From: Annulohypoxylon bovei var. microspora
Lineage: Eukaryota > Ascomycota > Sordariomycetes > Xylariales > Hypoxylaceae
Direction: 5' to 3'
Length of the DNA stretch: 64,000 nt
Assembly (NCBI GenBank): GCA_022836615.1
Contig: MU405307.1
Location: 62,001 to 126,000 of the forward strand
The notes beneath the pieces were generated by a model. It was not told where the DNA came from. It saw only the letters and a list, made by a program, of their open reading frames with translations, and did no database searches. Shown piece by piece: positions 32,201 through 44,100 of the stretch. Made by a program: the position numbers and the translations under genes. Every line of letters begins with the position of its first letter. Within the stretch, counting starts at the first letter, position 1.

Positions 32201-33717
32201 ATGCTGTTCTCGGTCCTTACTGTCCTGGCTGGACACGCCATCGCCGCTCCCTCGCCGCTATCCCCTAGGGCTAACCTGGCAGCAGCCCAGGCGTATACTT
32301 CGACCTCGGACCAAAAATATAAACTGGGCGCCGTTGACCCCCCTGTGTCTGGCACCGGTGTAGGAGGAGCGTCAACGTGGAGCTTGAGCATCGATGACAC
32401 GGAAGCCGGACACAAACAAACAATCCGTGGATTCGGTGGCTCGGTAACGGACGCGACAGTCACCGTTATCAATGCGCTTTCTTCAGACCAACGGTCTCAG
32501 CTGCTGAAAGAACTACTAACTTCGGATGGAGCCAACCTCAGCTTGTTGCGTCATACCATCGCAGCGTCAGACTTGTCTGCTCCCCCTGCTTATACATACG
32601 ATGATAGCAACAATAATGCGGATCCCAGCCTTAGCAATTTCAATTTGGGAGACCGTGGGACGGATATGGCGAATTTGTTGAAGGATATAAAGGGAATCCG
32701 TCCTGATGCCACCATCTTCGGAAGCCCGTGGAGTGCACCGGGCTGGATGAAGCTCAACAGGGTAAGCGATTTTCGTTCCGCATGACAAGCCACCACCCGT
32801 GCTCATACACTACTACTTAGGTTCTCACCGGCAACGCCGACAACAACTCGCTGGACCCGCAATATTATGAGCAGTATGCCCAATACTTTGTAAAGTATCT
32901 TCAGGCATATGCAGATCTTGGAGTCACCGTCGATGCAATCACCATTCAGAATGAGCCTCTCAACAGCCAAGGGAACGGCCACATAACCATGTACCAGGCA
33001 GCCGACGAGGCCGCAAAGTTGACACGCGATTATATCGGGCCCGCTCTACGCTCCGCCAGCTTGAATACGAAGATTTGGGCTTACGATCACAACACGGATA
33101 CGCCTAGTTACCCACGGACGGTCATCGACGCAGCGAGCGAGTATGTCGAGGCTGCCGCTTGGCACTGCTATGCCAGCAATCTCGACTGGACCGTCCTTAC
33201 CGATTTTCACAATAGTTATCCCGACAAGTCGCAGTATATGACCGAGTGTTGGACCTCGCCCGACACATCGTGGTACCAGTCTTCTAGGAATACCCTTGGC
33301 CCGTTGCAGAACTGGGCTGAAGGCTCGTTGATGTGGACTCTAGGCACATGGACCGAAGGATCGGACGGCAATTTTGGCCCGTACATACCAGGCGGGTGCT
33401 CGAACTGTCGCGGCCTGTTCATCGTCGACAATGATGCGAAGACATATGAGTACACGATAGACTACTACATGCTGGCGCAGTTCTCTAAGTATATTCCTAA
33501 GGGTGCAATCATCCTTAGCGGCTCCGGTAGTTATACTGATGATGGCGGATACTCTGGTATCCAGTCTGTTGCTTCGAAGAATCCGGATGGCACGCGGACG
33601 GTCGTCATCGAGAACACATATGGCAACGACGTTTATCTTACGCTGAATACTACCAGCGGCGAGAAATGGAGTGGCAACCTACTTGCTAGTAGCGTCACGA
33701 CTTGGATCCTGCCGTAA
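32201..33717 (+). CDS. Secreted GH30 endo-beta-1,6-glucanase-like enzyme
   Basis: Two exons, 32201-32761 and 32821-33717, with a 59-nt GTAAGC...TTAG intron in phase 0, giving 485 residues. Residues 1-16 or so are a signal peptide (MLFSVLTVLAGHAIAA). The glycoside hydrolase 30 pattern is clear: IRGFGGSVTDA near the start of the barrel, GSPWSAPGWMK, acid/base Glu232 in IQNEP and nucleophile Glu329 in MTECW, then a C-terminal beta domain ending TTWILP. The closest remembered family is fungal endo-1,6-beta-glucanase (Neurospora Neg-1 type), acting on beta-1,6-glucan of cell walls; xylanase or galactanase activity cannot be excluded. Length is normal and no catalytic residue is missing. Confidence 0.88.
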
Positions 33718-34606
33718 TCTATGCGATGTGTGATACATACACGTCCTCTTGTGGTCACCCTCGAATCATTCTCAGCTAGCTCCTAAGCTAGGCGTCGCAT
33801 TGATCCTGAAACGGGATGTTGGTTATTGATCAGGGTTGGTGTGCGCCACTTCATTTTAGCTATGATACAGAGATCAACGTCAGCTACAGGACTTAGATTC
33901 ACATGTGGACGAGTACGTGTGGACTCTCATTCGTTCTGACAAATAGCATCCTACGCAACTTACCCAAGATGATGCATAGGTGGTAGGTACTAGAAGAAAT
34001 ATTTAAGGGAGGCATGGGACCTCTGGGCGGTATCCAGATGAACTGTTTTGCTGTCTGACCTCCAAGGTTCTAAGGAATAAGAAGCAGTGCCCCTATAGGG
34101 GAGGAGGCCTCGCGATCGCGCATCGATTAATATAATGAACTTTCCACCACACGCAATCATGATGTTTTTCTATTTTAACGGTATGATTTTCGTCTCACGA
34201 GAATCCAGTCACGGACCGTCGTTTCGTAGTACCAATCATGACAGGCCCACTGCCACTGCCGTATATCCGTATTGCAGCTCTGTACCGGCTATTCACCGCA
34301 AATCAAATCGCACCATGAGATGTGAGTCGCGTTCCATGGGACTCAAAACAGCGGTTGCCGCGCTACACTATGGAGGACCACTTAATCTTGAAGGTAGGGG
34401 CTGAATATGCCCACGTCAGACGAAGCGTTACGCCAAATAGCCGCCCTAAGCGGTGACCATTGCTGTCCAGGCGTCAGTACGTATTTATATCTATCTATAT
34501 CCGTCACTTATCTTCCTCACTGAGTCTATTCATCGAGCCACATTCCAGAACTATTATATCCGCAATCAAACCTGACCGAAGCGACCGAAGGCTACCATAA
34601 AAAGAC
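33718..34606. other. Intergenic region
   Basis: Upstream of the CVNH-LysM gene. An 89-codon frame at 34135 is unsupported. No repeat of note. Confidence 0.55.
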
Positions 34607-35557
34607 ATGGATCCACGTTACGGCGGTCAAGACTACCAGGAGGGAAGGCATCATGGCGAATCCGCTTCCTACTACGGCGAACAGTCTAATCCTCAGTATC
34701 CCCATCCCGGCACTGGAGACCGATACGATGAAAGTCAACATCACTCATCTTACCCTCAGTCCGGTCCCCAAAATGGCGGTCCCGGAGAAGACGGGGAGCG
34801 TGGTTTGATGGGAGGACTTGCTGGAGCTGCGGCCGGTGCTTATGGCGGTCACAAGATGGGTCATGGAGTTATTGGAGCTATAGGCGGTGCTGTCGCTGGC
34901 CATAAACTGCAAGACTTTGTGCACGATCGCAAAGAGAAGAAGGAGGAAGAAGAGAAGTTGCAACATCAGCTACACTCGGGACCGCCACCGCCAAGCTACT
35001 CCCCAGGTCCACAACACTCACATCAGCCCCACCACGGAGGACACCATTCACCAGGCCAAAGCCGGTCGATAGGAAACTACGCCGGAAACTTCTCGTCTTC
35101 TTCGCACGATATTCACCTCCAGGGGGGCTACGAGCTTCGCGCAACTTGCCGGCGTCGAGACGGTGGTAGCCAGATGAGCAGTTTGAATCTGAACGAGATT
35201 CTTAGCAACGAGGACGGCCGCTTCAGCTGGGCGAAAGGTGGATCCGGCGCAGGCGGTGTCACCGTTCAGCAAGGAGACACTCTGATGGCTATTTCGCGGC
35301 GCTTCAACTGCAGCTTCGACGATATTGTGAGAGTCAACAACATCTCCAACCCGGATAGGATCTACCCAGGACAGAATCTACAGTTACCGGGCCAGGCAAC
35401 CGGAAACTTCAGCTCTACAGCGAGGGATATCCGCCTCGTTGACGATGGTCGAGTTCTTGAGGCAGAACTGATGGATCTTAGGGGAAATTGGCACAGACAA
35501 CGGCTTGAGCTGAACGAGTGTATAGGAAACCAGGATGGAAGCCTCCGGATGGTTTGA
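34607..35557 (+). CDS. CVNH-LysM lectin (LysM inserted in a cyanovirin-N homology domain)
   Basis: Single exon, 316 residues, no signal peptide or membrane anchor. Residues 1-60 are His/Gly/Gln-rich; 65-105 form a glycine-zipper segment (GGLAGAAAGAYGG, GAIGGAVAGH); 106-120 are highly charged; 121-150 Pro/His-rich. The first CVNH repeat (about 155-215, GNFSSSSHDIHLQ) and the second (about 265-316, GNFSSTARDIRLV...LELNECIGN) are separated by a LysM (about 217-262, VQQGDTLMAISRRFNCSFDDI...IYPGQNLQLPG). This interleaved order matches the type III CVNH-LysM protein described from Magnaporthe oryzae, where CVNH binds mannose and LysM binds chitin/GlcNAc oligomers. A cytosolic or unconventionally secreted lectin is inferred. 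Its role remains unknown. Confidence 0.9.
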   Translation: MDPRYGGQDYQEGRHHGESASYYGEQSNPQYPHPGTGDRYDESQHHSSYPQSGPQNGGPGEDGERGLMGGLAGAAAGAYGGHKMGHGVIGAIGGAVAGHKLQDFVHDRKEKKEEEEKLQHQLHSGPPPPSYSPGPQHSHQPHHGGHHSPGQSRSIGNYAGNFSSSSHDIHLQGGYELRATCRRRDGGSQMSSLNLNEILSNEDGRFSWAKGGSGAGGVTVQQGDTLMAISRRFNCSFDDIVRVNNISNPDRIYPGQNLQLPGQATGNFSSTARDIRLVDDGRVLEAELMDLRGNWHRQRLELNECIGNQDGSLRMV

Positions 35558-36141
35558 AAAGCATGGCAGGATGGTACTCAAATCCGAAACAAACTCTAGA
35601 CACCCAGGATATAATTGAAGATAGAATTGAATTTGACATATTTTGTCCGCCCTCTTGCGAGGACATAACTAGGTATTGTTTTGCAAGTCTCGTAGTGGTA
35701 TTGATAGAAATTTCGCCCTAGTTTTTGTTAAGATGGTCTATTATGCTACTCAAGTAATTTACCACGCGTTACGTTCAAAGAACCCTTAAGTTTTATCAGA
35801 ACGAAGCATGATGCCAATCATGTATTTTATCAAGTCACAACCTTCACCTTGATACAGTCCGGTCCGATATCAAACCCCTTGGTACCTAGGTATCGATGGG
35901 ATTTTCAGCTAGATGCTACTGCATACACATGATGTGTACCTACCTACCTACCTATGGAACATAGGGCAGAAACAGTCAGAGTATCTAGGTATAGTTACTT
36001 GCAGCATTGGGGCATAATATTCTAGTTAGAGGTAGTTACCAACTATGTCAATTTCAAGTACGACTATGAAATATAGGCTCTTTTAGAAAGAGATCTAATA
36101 ATTCTCCGCTCTCATTTAAGCAGTAAGAGTATATGATTGCT

Positions 36142-36183
36142 TACCTACCTACCTACCTACCTACCTAGGTAGGTACCTAGGTG
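36142..36183. repeat. TACC/AGGT palindromic block
   Basis: Six TACC units run directly into their reverse complement (CCTAGGTAGGTACCTAGG), so the strand can fold on itself. This is the longest example of a motif scattered through all intergenic DNA of the window. Confidence 0.85.
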
Positions 36184-39100
36184 ACTAGTAGAATTGATTG
36201 TTAGGTAATAAGAAATGAGGAGGTGTCATAGATGTATTATCAAAGCAACTACAGCACAATAGGTAAATATAATAATGGTAGCTGATATTGACGCCGGCGG
36301 ACCACTGCGCAACAGATATCTCGGAACCCCTTAAGGAAGTAGTGAACGTGATAAGCCAGGGCTCATGTTTTGTGCTACAATGCATACCTAATTATCGTAA
36401 CCTACCTAGGTAGGTAGGTATCTATTTAACAACGCATGCCCATAGACGCGCGACGTAGTGACTCACGCTGTATCCTTCTCTCCGTAACACCGTGCCTGTT
36501 TCTTGGAATATAGTTCTAGGAGCGATGTGGCTTGAGTGCTGATAGCCTCGATGACCTGGATTTTGTTGCATACTAGTCTCGGACACAATAAAGCTACCTA
36601 CCTAGGTACTCATACGAAGATATTTCAATGCAGAAAACACTATTATAAAAGTAACAGACCATTGACCAAAATCTATTTTCTGATTCGGCACCTAGAATTT
36701 TGAAGCCTCTCATATTGGGCATCAGTCGCTTGATAGGCAATGTGTTGGAATGTAATACAAATATACGCCTACGTGGTCAAGTTCGTATTAGCCAGGAACT
36801 AGGAGCTAGGACATACTACTTAGATTACATGATCTAGTTGAGACTAGCCATGATGGTGACTTGAATTTACAAGAGTTAGCAGTGCTCCTTTTGGTTAAAA
36901 GGGGGGCATAGCGGGTTATTGGCATAGGCTGCTTCTTACCTAAGTAGGTAGGTAGAGACATGGGGACAATAGCATTGACAATAGAACTCAAGAACATACT
37001 ATTGCAATAGACCAGACCCCCGGCGGCTCAGTTAACCCCCGATGAGTACCTAGATAATGACGCGATCATGTTTCGGGGCTCTTACTTTTCCGCACTTTCC
37101 GGACCCGTGTCTATGAAACTATCAGCCGCTATGCTCAATTTCAATGACGGTAACCAAAACTGGAACGAAGGAATAATAGTGTAGGTCTGATAGCGGTTAT
37201 GTGTCTACCTAGCTTTACACTACCTAGTACTCGGCTAAGTCCCATCTCCCATATTCCGAACTATATAGTTACTCTACCTAGCCTTAGGTATAGCAATTGC
37301 TAAGATTAGAACAAGCTACTCACCCCACACGTTCGTAATCAAGTTTTGAAATGTACCTACCTACGGTATTCTTTGCCTATCTTGGGACGAACCATGTCTG
37401 TGAATGTCTCCCTGATATATGATGCCAGGCGAGGCAGGTAGGCAGGTAGGCAGTCTTGAAAACAAGCGTTATTTTAATAACAAGAGAAATCAATAAGGAT
37501 ATAGGTGCTTGCCTAGGTAGGTATCTTCTCAAGACAGCCTCTTGAAATGGTATAGGGGAGAATATCCATTTCGATCAACTTGCTAGGATGATGACGTGTC
37601 ACCTAGTTCATGGTTTCCGAGCGAATGATGGGCAATTGAGGAAGTAATCATCGTTCATTACGCGTTGACAATCTACTATTGCTAATATGATAGAGAGATA
37701 TCGAAAGAACCTTGCTGAAATTAAACACGCACACGAATATTTACCTACCTATTTGATGAGTTTAAGAAAAAGATAGCTTGATGAAAGAGGTATGAGCAAG
37801 AAGGATCGAAAGACTGCCCCTTTTTGGATTTCTTATGTTGCTACGGACATCTCGAAGTAGCTTCGATGGTAATCTGACAAATTGTCCAACCCGTCTCTTC
37901 TCTACCTAGGTAGGTAGTAGCCGAAGAGTCGTGCTTTGTGTAACCCTTTTAGACATGTAAGCATTCAAGGCCGGCTAAAGTACTTGAGTAGGTAGAATTC
38001 ACTCCTAGTGGCCTTTCTACTTTGTTCGGAAAGCCGGCATACCTACCGTGGGACTGACCGCATATCATTGTAATTTATGTTTGGGGCTGAAGGTGTTCGA
38101 TCGTCTAATGGTGTTTGCCTAATCCAACACTCCCAGCCGCAAGGGTACGCTGACGACTAATGCAGGAATTTATGAAGCAATCCCAAGTACGAGGTACTGG
38201 CTCTAATTTGCGGACTTGCAGACATTAGGTACGTATTTAGGTATCTACCTGGGTAGGTAAGTAAGTACATTTACGTATACCTATATTAGCAATCCGTTTC
38301 CACACAACTCACCGCTATGATATTATAATGCCAGGCTTGCCGGGCGATGATCATCGAGCACACATGATAAGGTTTTAATTATCATAGAAATGACATTGGC
38401 TGTCAGCCTAAGGGATATGCGCCGATGTGTAAGTTAAACGTGATGCTTAGAAAATGGTGTTTAGAAAAACGACGGCTACTCTAGGAGGGTCTCGAGATGT
38501 GTCAAGGTAGTAGCAAGGTCCTGGATAAGTTTTATTTCATTTTATTTCATTTCATTAGATACAAACGCGTATGTGTATTGGTAATGTCTAAGGCGTCAAG
38601 ATTGGACCGTGAAAGAAGTTGGTGGTTGTTTCTATCTTGCCGTACTATGTAGATAGCATCGGGTTCGGGTTCGGGGTGCGGAAATGTGGGATTCCCCGAA
38701 AAGTGGATTGGAATCTTTTTTCTGAAGGCTTCGTTCGGAGGGTTTATGTATCACAAACTTTGGAACCGGACACGGAAAGATCTCGGATGTTTTTTTTATA
38801 CATAAAATGTTATATAGTGGTAGATTTTGGATTATTGTGGGATACTTTATTTTTAGATTATTCTGTATATGAATCCAAGTACATAATCGATGGTTATTCT
38901 CTTATTCAGAATTTTTTCCCTCAATACTAAAAAATAACATGTTAGTGTTGTGATGGATGGTCTCTGTAATGCACTTTTGTTTTGTTTCCGGGCTGTCGGA
39001 CAGATGTAAGACCCCGAAAATATGCGGCTCCTTAATATTTTCGCGTCGCTTTCGGCTTGCACAAATCACCGGACTTCTTTCCAGATCCGGGACAAATTTG

Positions 39101-39192
39101 GGGTTTGAGGTCTCCCATTGGCTAAAAGACATTGAATAAATATTTCACAATTCTTTTTATCTTAGCTCACCTTCCAGAAACATAACCAACCA

Positions 39193-39240
39193 TACATATT
39201 TCGCATGTCATGTTAATACATATTTCGCATGTCATGTTAA
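39193..39240. repeat. 24-bp perfect tandem duplication
   Basis: The 24-mer beginning TACATATTTCGCATGTCATG occurs twice in direct contact. Confidence 0.9.
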
Positions 39241-39329
39241 AAGTTAAAATAAAGAGGGGTAAGACCTTGACACATGTCAGCTCATTCTAACTAGTACTTA
39301 TGTATACCTAGGTAGGTAGGTATTGCCCT

Positions 39330-39331
<2 letters not shown>

Positions 39332-39361
<30 letters not shown>
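39332..39361. repeat. Poly-T tract of about 30
   Basis: Uninterrupted T run directly after a CCTAGGTAGGTAGGTA block and directly before a hairpin. On the minus strand it reads as a poly-A tail. Confidence 0.9.
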
Positions 39362-39362
<1 letters not shown>

Positions 39363-39467
39363 GTACGATATGTGTTAAGGCTGACTCGTGCCTTTCGTAC
39401 TATTTCTCATCACGTAATAATACCATTTAATCTAATAGTTTATTTTTTTTTAATTACATCGTGTTTA

Positions 39468-39500
39468 CTTTATATAATAATATTGCTTTATTATATAAAG
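39468..39500. repeat. Perfect 13-bp AT-rich hairpin
   Basis: CTTTATATAATAA and its exact reverse complement TTATTATATAAAG are separated by seven bases. Confidence 0.85.
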
Positions 39501-41131
39501 TTGCATTAAATAGTTATATCACTTTATTACAATGATAATGAGTCATAATGAACGATAATAACGATAATGCATCGCTTTCGGAATTAACATTATACAAGTA
39601 TGTACAATGTTAAACGAAGGCAGTAAAATCTACAGTTTCTTGCGAATGCTTATTGCATATGTATGAACCTAAGGTAGGTATGTAACATGTAATATATAAT
39701 ATGTAATAAGTAGTATATATTATCATTATCATTATCATTATCGTGATTATGGTAGCGCCGCAATCAAACTTTGCTCCTATTATTCCTTTTTTTTCATCAG
39801 TAAAATATTTTCAATTTTTATGGTTATCCTTTGATTTGATGTTCCTTTTCCCCTTTCATCTTCCATTTTTCATTATGCAATGGTGTACTACTTTTCCATA
39901 CCGGTTAAGACGTGTTCATGATTAACTCTTTGAAAAGGACAATTCTAAAGGTTAAGGTTAAGCTTGTCGTTGTTATTATTTATTGTTGTAATGCGGTATT
40001 GGCAATTGCCCGTCGATCGGATCGGATCTTGTTATAAGTTGACGGGTTGCGGGCTTGAGCTATGTCCGCCTAGGAAAAATTAACGGGACCAAAAGCAGCA
40101 GAGATAAGCACTTAGAATGTACTTGAAAGGTACCTGACGGTGCAAGATCTAATCATAAATTCTTAAAGACTTTCCATTAATGTTACTGCGAATCATGCTA
40201 TGAATCGCAACAATGAACAGCCTAGAACGTCAAAAATGCTAGCTTCTACTTTGTACCCTTGATATATACGGCCTTGGCTTGCATCCCGTGGATTCATTAA
40301 TCCCCCCTAATCTCACTATCGGAGATTGAGTCAAACGGCGCAGAACTTGCATAAACAGCAGCATAAGTTGATAAGGACTGCCTATCTCCCTATCCATATT
40401 CACACGTTCACCCCACCTTATCCATCTATCCACCGACCGGGGAGTCCCAAGCTTGCGGTTTCCCGCCCGGGTCGCCCCTGAGGCATATGCACGCTCGGTA
40501 AGATTCGTACCCATGGGGCCACATGGAAACTTTGTACGAATACGTATCTTGTAGCCCGGTGGTATTTGCTAGAAACGAGCCGAGTCGAGAGGTTCCTTAC
40601 TACCTATGTAAGAAATACGAAAACGAGGCGAATAATATTAAAAACAACCTTACATCCCGAGTCTCGGGATTCCTTTCCCTCGTTGTTTCAGCTCATCGAG
40701 TATTCGCTACTATTAGTTGAGGGCGTGCTCTTTCTCAATTCCTCTTTCATCCCCAGTTCTAGCTTTAACCATAAGTAGGACCTCCTTTCCGTAATTGCTT
40801 TTTTTAATACCCATAACCTTATTTTTTAATAACCTCAACAACCTTAACAACCTTAACCTTAACCTGAAAATCGGAAAATCCGTTGTAGCTGTATGCGGGG
40901 TCCCGCCAATTCGTACCACGGCGCAAAGATTATAGACTGGAACAACAACAACGACAAGAATAATAACAAAAGCTTGTCACTCGACTTATTCTCTTATCCT
41001 TGTCCGCATCATATTTAAGAGGCAACATCAAGATATTCGGACCTTTGTTTAGATCGGACAACAACTTGTGACCGTCGTCGGGTGGAGAGATAAGTAGGTG
41101 GTTTAGGGCATATCCCCCCTACTTTTTCAGT

Positions 41132-44100
41132 ATGTCCTTCGTGGGCAACCCCTTTACCAACTACGATCGAACTGCGCAAACATCAGGAGCACCTCCAATG
41201 GCGTCTGGGCATATCGAGGAAGTCGAGGAGGAGAAAGGAACTGTAGGTTCTTCTCACATCTCCCACATCTCCCACAATGATGTGGACAAAGACACCGCCG
41301 GTTCTAGCAATGCAACTCAGGTAGAGGACGATTCCGAACTGGACAGGCGCGAATCCATAGTACAAGAACTCGCGCGCAGATATACTACTCAGTCGATGGC
41401 GACTGGAGCGGCCGGAAAGAACCCTTACTTGGATGTCGAGGAGCACTCTCCCCTGAATCCTCACTCGCCTAACTTCAATGCCCGCGCCTGGGCTAAGGCC
41501 GTCGTCAATGTCGCCGATAGCGAGGGTCTGCAGTTCCGAACCTCTGGGGTTAGCTTCCAGAATCTCAGCGTCCACGGCTTCGGAGCTGCTACCGATTACC
41601 AGAAGGACGTCGCCAACGTCTGGCTGGAGACGGCCGGGCTTGTTCGCAAGGCTATGGGACAGGGCCAGACGAAAATCGACATTCTTCGCAATTTTGATGG
41701 CGTAGTCCACAAGGGTGAGATGATGGTGGTATTAGGCCCTCCGGGGTCTGGCTGCTCGACATTTTTGAAGACGATTGCGGGCGAGACTAATGGTATTTAC
41801 GTCGAGAATAATTCTTATTTCAACTATCAAGGTAAGAGCGCTGGATCCAACACCGCCGATGGATTTCGTCAGTAAGATCTTGTGTCTCGTGCTAACAGCA
41901 ATAGGTTTAACCGCCGAGGAGATGCACACCCATCACCGTGGAGAGGCCATCTATACGGCCGAGGTTGATGTTCACTTCCCCATGTTGACGGTTGGGGATA
42001 CGTTAACGTTTGCCGCCCGAGCCCGGGCTCCACGTCACCTTCCCCCAGGCGTCGACAGGGACACCTATGCCACCCATCTCAGGGACGTTACGATGGCCAT
42101 GTTTGGTATCTCCCACACTGTAAACACGCGTGTTGGTAACGAGTACGTGCGTGGTGTGTCCGGAGGTGAACGAAAACGTGTTACGATCTCCGAGGCCGCG
42201 TTGAGCCGTGCTCCCCTTCAGTGCTGGGACAACAGTACCAGAGGTTTGGACAGCGCCAACGCCGTGGAGTTCTGCAAAACCCTCCGAACCCAGACGGACC
42301 TGTTCGGAACTACTGCGTGCGTCTCCATTTACCAAGCGCCGCAGACGGCCTATGATTACTTCGATAAAGCCCTCGTCCTATACGAGGGTCGTCAGATCTT
42401 CTTTGGCCGGGCGGGTGATGCTAAGCAATACTTCGTAAACCTCGGGTTCGAGTGCCCTGCTCGCCAGACCACTCCTGATTTCTTGACTTCGATGACAAGC
42501 TCTGTCGAACGAATTGTCCGACCTGGTTTCGAGGGTAGAGCCCCGCGAACCCCAGACGAGTTTGCGTCGGCCTGGAAGAATAGCGCCGAGTACGCGGCAC
42601 TCCAGATCGAGATTGAGGAGTACAAGACGGAGCACCCGCTCAACGGCCCGGATGCTGAAGTGTTCCGTGCTTCGCGAAGGCAGCAGCAGGCTGCGTCGCA
42701 GCGACCGGGCTCTCCCTACACGCTATCCTATCTGCAACAAATCAAACTATGTCTCTGGCGTGGCTGGCAACGACTTACAGGAGACCCGAGCTTGACAATT
42801 GGTTCTTTGGTCGGAAACTTCATTATGGCTCTAATCATCGGAAGCGTGTTCTACAATCTTCAAGACTATTCCTCCAGCTTCTACCAAAGGGGTGCCTTAC
42901 TGTTCTTCGCTTGTCTAATGAATGCATTCTCGAGTGCCTTGGAGGTGAGTATCTCGAATTTTTCGAGCCTCTTTTTTTTTTCTCGTGATTACCAAATGCT
43001 AACCATCGCCAGATTCTCACACTCTATGCGCAACGGCCGATCGTTGAAAAGCACAGTCGATATGCTTTGTATCACCCTTCGGCGGAGGCTGTCGCCTCCA
43101 TGCTTGTCGACATGCCATATAAGGTCGTTAATTCTATCGTATTCAACCTCTGCCTGTACTTTATGACCAATTTACGGCGCGAACCCGGGGCATTCTTCTT
43201 TTTCTTACTCATCACATTCTTCACCGTCATGGTCATGAGTATGATCTTCCGGACTATCGCGTCTAGCTCTCGAACCCTGTCGCAAGCCATGGTACCCGCT
43301 GCTCTGTTGATCCTCGACCTGGTTATTTTCACCGGTTTCGTCATCCCTATCGACTACATGCTAAAATGGTGCCGGTGGCTGAACTATTTGGATCCCTTGG
43401 CGTACGCGTTCGAATCTCTCATGGTCAATGAATTCCACGGCCGCGAATTCACATGCGATTCATATGTACCGAGTCCTGCAGTTCCTGGATACGGGGATGT
43501 TGGTCCGGCCAACCACGCTTGCAGTTCCCCTGGCAGCGTGGCTGGAATGTCCACTGTGAATGGCGACTCGTACGTGAACAGCTCATTCAAGTACTATAAC
43601 GAGCACCGCTGGCGAAACTTTGGCATCTTGATCGGCTTCATGCTTTTCTTCCTAGCCACCTATATGATCGCTGCGGAGCTCGTGTCCGAGAAGAAGTCTA
43701 AGGGTGAGGTGTTGGTCTTCCGCCGTGGCTACAAGCCTGCCCAATTCAAGGAGAAGAAGGGCGACGTAGAAGAAGGCGAAGGTCCTCGCGTCGGTCCCTC
43801 CGTAACCAACGCCAGTCGTGCCAACGGGAACGGGAAGGAAGCTGGCGCAATCCAGGAGCAAAACAGTGTTTTCCATTGGAAGGATGTGTGCTATGACATC
43901 AAGATCAAAGGCGAGCCTCGACGTATTCTTGATAATGTGGACGGTTGGGTAAAGCCTGGTACTTTGACAGCTCTGATGGGTGTTTCGGGTGCTGGTAAGA
44001 CGACGCTCCTGGATACACTAGCTGATCGTATCACCATGGGTGTCATCACCGGTGAGATGCTTGTCGACGGCCATCTCCGTGACAATTCGTTCCAGAGGAA

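Larger units (their letters stand above)
35558..41131. other. Gene desert, strongly AT-rich
   Basis: About 5.6 kb. Contains the densest TAGGTAGG/CCTACCTA blocks (near 35940, 36140-36185, 36400, 37905, 38245, 39305), a 24-bp tandem duplication, a poly-T tract with an adjacent hairpin and a 13-bp perfect AT hairpin. Frames such as 38619-38930 (103 codons) resemble no family. The last 200 bp are the ABC transporter promoter and leader. No transposon gene was recognised. Confidence 0.55.

Noticed and set aside
38619..38930. 103-codon frame, considered as a transposon remnant
   Set aside because: No reverse transcriptase, integrase or transposase motif and no terminal repeats were found around it.
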